In this document: piece by piece, positions 5,783 to 5,802 of the stretch
How positions within the stretch are numbered: the first letter of the stretch is position 1
How the letters are laid out: every line of letters starts with the position of its first letter
From: Treponema sp.
Lineage (GTDB): Bacteria; Spirochaetota; Spirochaetia; Treponematales; Breznakiellaceae
Length of the DNA: 5,802 bases
NCBI GenBank assembly: GCA_031256115.1
Contig: JAIRRF010000210.1
Location: 1 to 5,802, forward strand
Reading direction: 5' to 3'
The notes under the pieces: generated by a model
Database searches by the model: none
Told to the model about the DNA's origin: nothing
Seen by the model: only the letters and a program-made list of their open reading frames with translations
Program-made: the position numbers and the translations under genes

Positions 5783-5802
5783 GCGGCCTTGGTGGAACTG
5801 GT
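5783..5802 (+). tRNA. tRNA-Leu, first 20 bases only (cut by right window edge)
   Basis: The final 20 bases read as acceptor strand GCGGCCT, then T8 and G9, then the D-arm start GTGGAACTGGT. The GTGGAAyTGGT block following T8-G9 is the very characteristic 5' half of bacterial leucine tRNAs, with a D stem beginning GTG, A14 and the loop GG. The anticodon, long variable arm and 3' half lie outside the window, so the isoacceptor cannot be told. A consensus-like promoter immediately upstream supports the call. Confidence 0.8.

Overview
The window looks like ordinary bacterial chromosome of moderate GC. The most likely source is a spirochaete, perhaps a Treponema relative. This rests on a relaxed lipobox on the large ankyrin protein and a general impression of the RsmA, YggS and RluD sequences, so it is an inference. 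There is no mobile element, CRISPR array, integrase or phage gene. Coding density is very high, and the only non-coding stretch is about 56 bases near the right end.

Left part (1-2944, + strand): four genes run head to tail, overlapping by 11, 4 and 4 bases, so they almost certainly form one translationally coupled operon whose promoter lies left of the window. They are rsmA (16S rRNA adenine dimethyltransferase, cut by the left edge), a YggS/PLPBP-family pyridoxal-phosphate-binding protein, a small unrecognised membrane or exported protein, and an RluA-family 23S rRNA pseudouridine synthase, most like RluD. Two of the four modify rRNA, so the theme is ribosome maturation with a vitamin B6 homeostasis protein and an unknown membrane protein interleaved.

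Right part (2931-5726, - strand): one 931-residue predicted lipoprotein made almost entirely of about 24 ankyrin repeats. It converges on rluD, and the two reading frames overlap tail to tail by 14 bases. A small perfect hairpin lies just past its stop codon, inside rluD. Its start codon has no visible Shine-Dalgarno sequence, and a good -10 box sits only 6 bases upstream, which suggests a leaderless message.

Right edge (5727-5802): a compact divergent intergenic region carries a consensus-like + strand promoter (TTGACA, 18 bases, extended -10 TATTTT). It leads almost directly into the first 20 bases of a gene that reads as a tRNA-Leu, cut by the right edge.

The least ordinary content is the very long ankyrin lipoprotein, the unknown membrane gene inside an rRNA-modification operon, and the start and promoter architecture. 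I see no clear sign of an undescribed multi-gene system.
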